Below, piece by piece: positions 5,489-9,185 of a DNA stretch of 9,185 bases. Source of the DNA: an uncultured Alphaproteobacteria bacterium. GTDB lineage: Bacteria > Pseudomonadota > Alphaproteobacteria > Micavibrionales > Micavibrionaceae. The notes below the pieces were generated by a model that made no database searches, was not told the origin of the DNA, and worked only from the letters and a program-made list of their open reading frames with translations. The DNA lies in assembly GCA_934538895.1 (NCBI GenBank), contig CAKTCH010000043.1, positions 1 through 9,185 of the forward strand, written 5' to 3'. A program made the translations under genes and the position numbers. Each line of letters starts with the position of its first letter. Positions within the stretch are counted from its first letter, which is position 1.

Positions 5489-5929
5489 ATGTTACGCATT
5501 GAAATTCTGGCCGCCGCCCGCCTGAAGAAAGGGCCTTTCGCCGATTTGAGGGATGAATACCTCAAGCGCATGGCGTGGCCTGTGAGCATCACTGAGATCG
5601 AAGGCCGCAACGCGGCTGAGGAGCAGGCGCGGCTGGCGGAGAAAACCCGGCCCGGCGCGGCGTTGATCGCCCTTGATGAACGAGGAAAGGTCTTCACCAG
5701 CCGCGCGTTTGCCAGCCGTCTTTCCGACCTCTCGGCGCAAGGCCAGACCGATGTGCAATTCCTGATCGGCGGCGCCGACGGGCTGAGCGACGATATCCGA
5801 CGGCGCGCGCGTTTCCTGTTGGCATTCGGCCCGCAGACATGGCCTCACATGATGGTTCGGGTTATGCTGCTGGAACAGCTTTATCGTGCCCAGCAGATCA
5901 TTGCCGGGCATCCGTATCACCGGGATTGA
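5489..5929 (+). CDS. rlmH: 23S rRNA pseudouridine-1915 N3-methyltransferase RlmH
   Basis: RlmH is a SPOUT (knotted) methyltransferase that uses S-adenosylmethionine to methylate pseudouridine 1915 in helix 69 of 23S rRNA on assembled 70S ribosomes. The 146-residue product is slightly shorter than the 155 of E. coli. Visible are the start LRIEILAAARLKKGPFADLRDEY, LIALDERGKVFTSRAFA, the SAM-site glycine loop FLIGGADG (91-98), QTWPHMMVRVMLLEQLYRA (from about 116) and the invariant end GHPYHRD. ATG 5489 is chosen over an in-frame ATG at 5438: GAGGA at 5475-5479 lies 9 bases upstream, and the family begins at this point. It ends one base before the next gene. Confidence 0.95.
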   Translation: MLRIEILAAARLKKGPFADLRDEYLKRMAWPVSITEIEGRNAAEEQARLAEKTRPGAALIALDERGKVFTSRAFASRLSDLSAQGQTDVQFLIGGADGLSDDIRRRARFLLAFGPQTWPHMMVRVMLLEQLYRAQQIIAGHPYHRD

Positions 5930-5930
5930 T

Positions 5931-7124
5931 ATGCGCGTCTTTTTATTTTTCATTGTCGTTCTTCTAGTGGCCGGTCCCGTGCGCGCAGAGCCGCCTGTGC
6001 CACCGCAAAAGACGCAATCGCTGGAAATCCTGCAGGATAAGATCGCCACAGAAAAGGCGAGCCAGGAAAAGCTGTCCCGGCAAGCCAAAGAAGCGGAGAA
6101 AGAGATTGCGGCAGGCAAGACAAAGATCGTCGATTTAAGCACCCACATTCGCAAGAATGAAGACGCGCAGCGTGCGCTTGAGAAAAACATACAGGAATTG
6201 ACCGCGCAGGAAGAGGATCTGGCGCAAAAGCTGGAGCGCGATCGCGGTTCCATTGCCGCGACTATTCTCGGGCTGGAGCGGATGCGCCGCGTGCCGCCGG
6301 AATTACTGATCGTGCGCCCCGGTGCACCGCTGGAAACCGCGCAAACGGCGTTGTTGCTGGGGAATATGCTCCCTGCCCTTGACCGGCGCACGCAAAAGCT
6401 TTCAGCCGATATAGAAAGTCTGCATCAGGTCCGGACGCAGCTCGCCAGCGATCGGAAAAAACTGCTGGCGACGAAGGCCGATCTCGACCGGCAGAATGCC
6501 GCACTGCGCCGGATGATGGCAGCACGGGAAAAGGAATTTAAAAGCGCCAATGCCGCCTATCGCGCCAGTGCGGCGCGCGCTGCGCAATATGCGACGGAAG
6601 CGCGGTCACTTGCCGACCTTGTGGCCCGTATCGAGGAAGATAACAGGCGCACGGCCACGCTGGCGCCATTACAGCCGGACGAGCCCGCCCCCAGGCCTCG
6701 CAAGCGCGCATCGGCGGGGAAAACGCTTAAAGGCCTGGGAGATGCCATCTGGCCTGTCAGTGGCCGTGCAATCGCCCGATTCGGCGACCATGATGAAATG
6801 GGCGGCGAGATCAAGGGCATCAAGATCGGCGCTGCGGCACAATCAATTGTCGTAACGCCCCTTTCCGGCACTGTTAAATATGCGGGAACTTTCCGCAACT
6901 ACGGCCAGCTTGTGATCGTCGAACATGACAAGGGGTACCATAGCCTGCTCGCGGGCCTGTCCCGGGCGGATGTGGCGATCGGGCAGAAGCTGAAAGCCGG
7001 GGAACCCTTAGGATATATGCCTGGGTCATCTTCCCAGAATGGCCCGCTGGCGCTATATTACGAGTTGCGCCATGATGGCGAAGCCGTTGATCCCTCAAAT
7101 CTATTTTCCGCGCTTAAAAGCTGA
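5931..7124 (+). CDS. EnvC-like periplasmic protein with coiled coil and degenerate LytM (M23) domain
   Basis: The 397-residue product begins with a signal peptide (1-19, cleavage after VRA). A long Lys/Glu/Ala/Gln-rich coiled coil (about 27-240) follows, then a Pro/Arg linker and a LytM domain (273-397, from IWPVSGRAIARFG). The first zinc motif HxGxD has become I294-K-G-I-K298, and the second conserved region reads YHSLLAGLS, with no histidine where HL is expected. It therefore probably has no hydrolase activity. This is the architecture of EnvC, which activates amidases that split septal peptidoglycan, and of the alphaproteobacterial EnvC-like LytM factors. ATG 5931 is chosen because it gives a clean signal peptide one base after rlmH. 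It lies 15 bases before ctpA, so both are likely co-transcribed. Confidence 0.85.
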   Translation: MRVFLFFIVVLLVAGPVRAEPPVPPQKTQSLEILQDKIATEKASQEKLSRQAKEAEKEIAAGKTKIVDLSTHIRKNEDAQRALEKNIQELTAQEEDLAQKLERDRGSIAATILGLERMRRVPPELLIVRPGAPLETAQTALLLGNMLPALDRRTQKLSADIESLHQVRTQLASDRKKLLATKADLDRQNAALRRMMAAREKEFKSANAAYRASAARAAQYATEARSLADLVARIEEDNRRTATLAPLQPDEPAPRPRKRASAGKTLKGLGDAIWPVSGRAIARFGDHDEMGGEIKGIKIGAAAQSIVVTPLSGTVKYAGTFRNYGQLVIVEHDKGYHSLLAGLSRADVAIGQKLKAGEPLGYMPGSSSQNGPLALYYELRHDGEAVDPSNLFSALKS

Positions 7125-7127
7125 AAA

Positions 7128-7139
7128 GGAACGTGTTCC
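7128..7139 (+). promoter_or_regulatory. ctpA ribosome binding site inside a small palindrome
   Basis: AAGGA (7126-7130) serves ctpA with 9 bases to the ATG at 7140. It overlaps the perfect palindrome GGAAC-GT-GTTCC (7128-7139), which ends exactly at the start codon. In RNA a two-base loop is too tight for a full hairpin, so any effect on translation is doubtful; as DNA it could also be a chance palindrome. Confidence 0.4.
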
Positions 7140-8684
7140 ATGTTTATACGTAAATCCGCTCTCCGTACCCTTCTTGTGGGCGCCGCCGTCATCAGCCTGC
7201 ACGGCCTGAGTACGGATGCTTTTGCGCAGGAAAGCCGCACCGCGGGAACGAAGGATGATAAATCCATCAGCAGCACCAGCAACACGTACCAGCAGCTCAA
7301 CCTGTTCGGCGACGTGTTCGAACGCGTGCGCGCGAAATATGTCGATGAGGTTTCCGACGAGAAACTGATCCAGCACGCCATCAACGGGATGCTGATGAAT
7401 CTCGATCCGCATTCATCTTATCTGGATGAAAAGGAATTCGGCGATATGCAGGTGCAGACGCGCGGCGAATTCGGTGGCCTGGGCATCGAGGTTACGATGG
7501 ATCAGGGACTGGTGAAGGTGGTTTCCCCTATTTTCGACACGCCCGCCTATCGCGCGGGCGTTCAGGCGGGCGATTACATCACCCATCTGGATGGCGAGGC
7601 GATCATCGGCCTGACGCTGAATGAAGCGGTTGACAGGATGCGCGGCAAGGTCGGGGTACCAATCAAGCTGACCATTCGTCGCGAAGGCACGGCGGAGCCT
7701 ATCGAACTTACGCTCGTGCGCGATATCATCAAGATCGAGTCCGTCAAGTATGAGATGATCGGCAAGGATATCGGTTATATCCGCATCACGACGTTCAACC
7801 AGAACAGCGATGCGGGTGTGAAGAAGGCCATTGCCGAATTCATGGCGAAGAAAGACAATAATTTAAGCGGCATTATTCTCGACCTGCGCAACAACCCGGG
7901 CGGTTTGCTGGATCAGGCCATTTCCGTTTCCGACCTGTTCCTCGATAAAGGGGAAATCGTTTCCACGCGCGGACGCCATGCGCAGGATACCGAGCGCGAT
8001 AACGCCACGCCGGGCGATGTTACCAACGGCCTGCCGATCGTCGTGCTCATCAACGGCGGTTCCGCATCGGCGTCAGAGATCGTATCCGGCGCGTTGCAGG
8101 ACCATCATCGCGGCATCGTCGTCGGCACGCAGTCGTTCGGCAAAGGTTCGGTGCAAACGGTGATCCCGCTGCCGGGTCATGGTGCGATGCGCCTGACGAC
8201 GGCGCGTTATTATACGCCTTCCGGCCGTTCGATTCAGGCCAAGGGCATCGAGCCGGATATCGTCATCGAACAGGCAAAAATCGAGACGATCAAATCGGAA
8301 CGTATTTCCGAAGCCGACCTGCGCGGTGCGCTGGACAGCAAGAAGCCGGAAAAAACGGTGACGCCGACTACGGAAACCGGCGCTCCAGCACCGGACGCGT
8401 CCAAAACCGATACATCGGCCAAGCCTGACGCCAGCAAGCTTGTAAATCTTCAGGATGATTACCAGCTGGCCCGCGCGGTCGATCTGGTTCGTGGTGTGGC
8501 GATCTATGGCGCGAACCATTCAAAGCCGGTGGTTGAGGATGAAGCGGCGGCGTCGGCAGAGGAAGCGGCAACAACGCCTGCTAAATCCGTGCCGCCCGCC
8601 AACAATAACAAACCCCAGACTGAGCCTCCCGTGAAAGAAGACTCGCGGGATATCATGCCGCAAGACAACAGCACGCCCCGGTAG
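7140..8684 (+). CDS. ctpA: C-terminal processing protease CtpA (S41 family)
   Basis: This is a periplasmic serine protease of 514 residues. A signal peptide (1-29, cleavage after AFA) is followed by an N-terminal region with YVDEVSDEKLIQHAINGML and the typical LDPHSSYLDEKEF, a PDZ domain (about 110-183, GGLGIEVTMDQGLVKVVSPI) that binds substrate tails and gates activity, and the S41 core. The Ser-Lys-Gln catalytic set is complete: S310 in GGSASASEI, K335 in SFGKGSVQ and Q339, with the Ser-Lys spacing of 25 seen in characterised CTPs. After the core come a Thr/Pro/Ala/Lys-rich linker, the conserved DDYQLARAVDLVRGVAIYG helix and a disordered acidic/proline tail of about 50 residues. It is paired with the EnvC-like gene, which suggests a role in controlling cell-wall enzymes; substrates cannot be read from sequence. 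Confidence 0.95.
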   Translation: MFIRKSALRTLLVGAAVISLHGLSTDAFAQESRTAGTKDDKSISSTSNTYQQLNLFGDVFERVRAKYVDEVSDEKLIQHAINGMLMNLDPHSSYLDEKEFGDMQVQTRGEFGGLGIEVTMDQGLVKVVSPIFDTPAYRAGVQAGDYITHLDGEAIIGLTLNEAVDRMRGKVGVPIKLTIRREGTAEPIELTLVRDIIKIESVKYEMIGKDIGYIRITTFNQNSDAGVKKAIAEFMAKKDNNLSGIILDLRNNPGGLLDQAISVSDLFLDKGEIVSTRGRHAQDTERDNATPGDVTNGLPIVVLINGGSASASEIVSGALQDHHRGIVVGTQSFGKGSVQTVIPLPGHGAMRLTTARYYTPSGRSIQAKGIEPDIVIEQAKIETIKSERISEADLRGALDSKKPEKTVTPTTETGAPAPDASKTDTSAKPDASKLVNLQDDYQLARAVDLVRGVAIYGANHSKPVVEDEAAASAEEAATTPAKSVPPANNNKPQTEPPVKEDSRDIMPQDNSTPR

Positions 8685-8687
8685 GAT

Positions 8688-9185
8688 ATGAAGTTACTGG
8701 CCTCGGAACAGAAACGTGGAGTTGTAAAAGGTTTTGGCTTGGGGCTGGCGGCTGTCACCCTGATATATGCCGGGTTGTTCGGCTGGGCCGCCCTGAATGG
8801 GGTGCAGGTTGTCAATGCGCGCGAGAAAAAACTGGTTTCCAGCACGGTTATCATCGACCGTGTGCTGCCGATGAGTCAGCCTGTGCAACGCCCTGCCGCC
8901 GTGGATGAAATCGCGGCGCATCCTGTGGAAGTTCCTGAAACTGATATTGATGCGGCTGTAGCGCCGGAAAAAACGGGTGCCGATGAAAATCTGCAGCGTG
9001 ATGGTATTCAACGCTATGCCAACGGCATGGCTATTGCCCCTGTTGACGGGTTATATGATGAAACGCCGCAGGGGCGCTTGCCGGCCGTGCGCACCGATGG
9101 CTTGTCGCCATTCAAGGCTTACAGGAAACCTTTTATCCTCGACGGCAACAAGCCTGTTATTTCTATCGCTGTCATGGATATCGGC
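8688..9185 (+). CDS. Divergent polysaccharide deacetylase family protein (3' end outside the window)
   Basis: An open frame of 166 codons runs to the window edge without a stop. It begins three bases after the ctpA stop. The N-terminus has positive residues and one membrane helix (about 15-36, FGLGLAAVTLIYAGLFGWAA), then a variable Pro/Ala/Glu linker. The segment around YANGMAIAPVDGLYDETPQGRLP, followed by the DGLSPFKAYRKPF and PVISIAVMDIG parts, corresponds to the entry of the DUF610 / Polysacc_deac_2 domain. Many alphaproteobacteria have this gene directly after ctpA. It is likely a membrane-anchored periplasmic protein of cell-wall or envelope metabolism. The catalytic part lies beyond the window, so activity cannot be judged. 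The ribosome binding site is weak, and translation may be coupled to ctpA. Confidence 0.75.
   Translation, partial: MKLLASEQKRGVVKGFGLGLAAVTLIYAGLFGWAALNGVQVVNAREKKLVSSTVIIDRVLPMSQPVQRPAAVDEIAAHPVEVPETDIDAAVAPEKTGADENLQRDGIQRYANGMAIAPVDGLYDETPQGRLPAVRTDGLSPFKAYRKPFILDGNKPVISIAVMDIG

Noticed and set aside
5886..5930. 15-codon upstream extension of the EnvC-like protein
   Set aside because: It overlaps the end of rlmH and would bury the signal peptide that begins cleanly at 5931.
5492..6391. Antisense open frame of 299 codons opposite rlmH and the EnvC-like gene
   Set aside because: The Ser/Arg/Ala-rich translation has no domain and spans two well-supported + strand genes, so it is a reading-frame shadow.
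1..9185. Mobile element, CRISPR array, toxin-antitoxin or defence system
   Set aside because: No transposase, integrase, spaced direct repeats, paired inverted repeats of useful length or defence-type domain is visible; apart from the ppdK join, all genes are housekeeping or envelope genes in a familiar order.

Overview
The window looks like a chromosomal housekeeping segment of an alphaproteobacterium. All intact genes are on the + strand and closely packed. The evidence for an alphaproteobacterium is the separate F0 operon with paired b' and b subunits and an AtpI-type protein directly behind smc, together with the nadD-rsfS-rlmH-envC-like-ctpA-deacetylase order known from many alphaproteobacteria. 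I cannot place it more precisely from sequence alone. I see no IS element, prophage, CRISPR array, tRNA or rRNA, and no defence-type gene cluster.

Positions 1-1436 are the anomaly. A leader with a good sigma70-like promoter leads into the first ~80 codons of pyruvate phosphate dikinase (ppdK). Near position 540 this continues in frame, without a stop, into the last ~300 codons of the chromosome-segregation ATPase SMC. The two proteins are unrelated and both are truncated at the join. The SMC part fits the genes downstream; the ppdK part, which resembles planctomycete-type enzymes to my eye, does not. A chimeric assembly join at a short coiled-coil-like similarity is the simplest explanation. 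A true recombination is the alternative.

Positions 1500-4109 carry the membrane (F0) half of ATP synthase: atpI, atpB (a, TTG start), atpE (c), atpF2 (b') and atpF (b). The F1 genes are not here. A hairpin follows atpF directly, and its 3' arm contains the ribosome binding site of nadD.

Positions 4162-9185 carry nadD (NAD synthesis), rsfS (ribosome silencing factor), rlmH (23S rRNA pseudouridine methyltransferase), an EnvC-like protein with a degenerate LytM domain, ctpA (S41 protease) and the start of a divergent polysaccharide deacetylase that runs off the window. The last three act in the periplasm and probably in cell-wall remodelling and division. The 242-base gap before rsfS holds a candidate promoter, two short palindromes and a strong intrinsic terminator whose T-run ends three bases before the first ATG of rsfS. 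This suggests attenuation or a small RNA.

The points most worth checking are the ppdK/smc junction and the two hairpins placed at the starts of nadD and rsfS. I found no convincing new multi-gene system.
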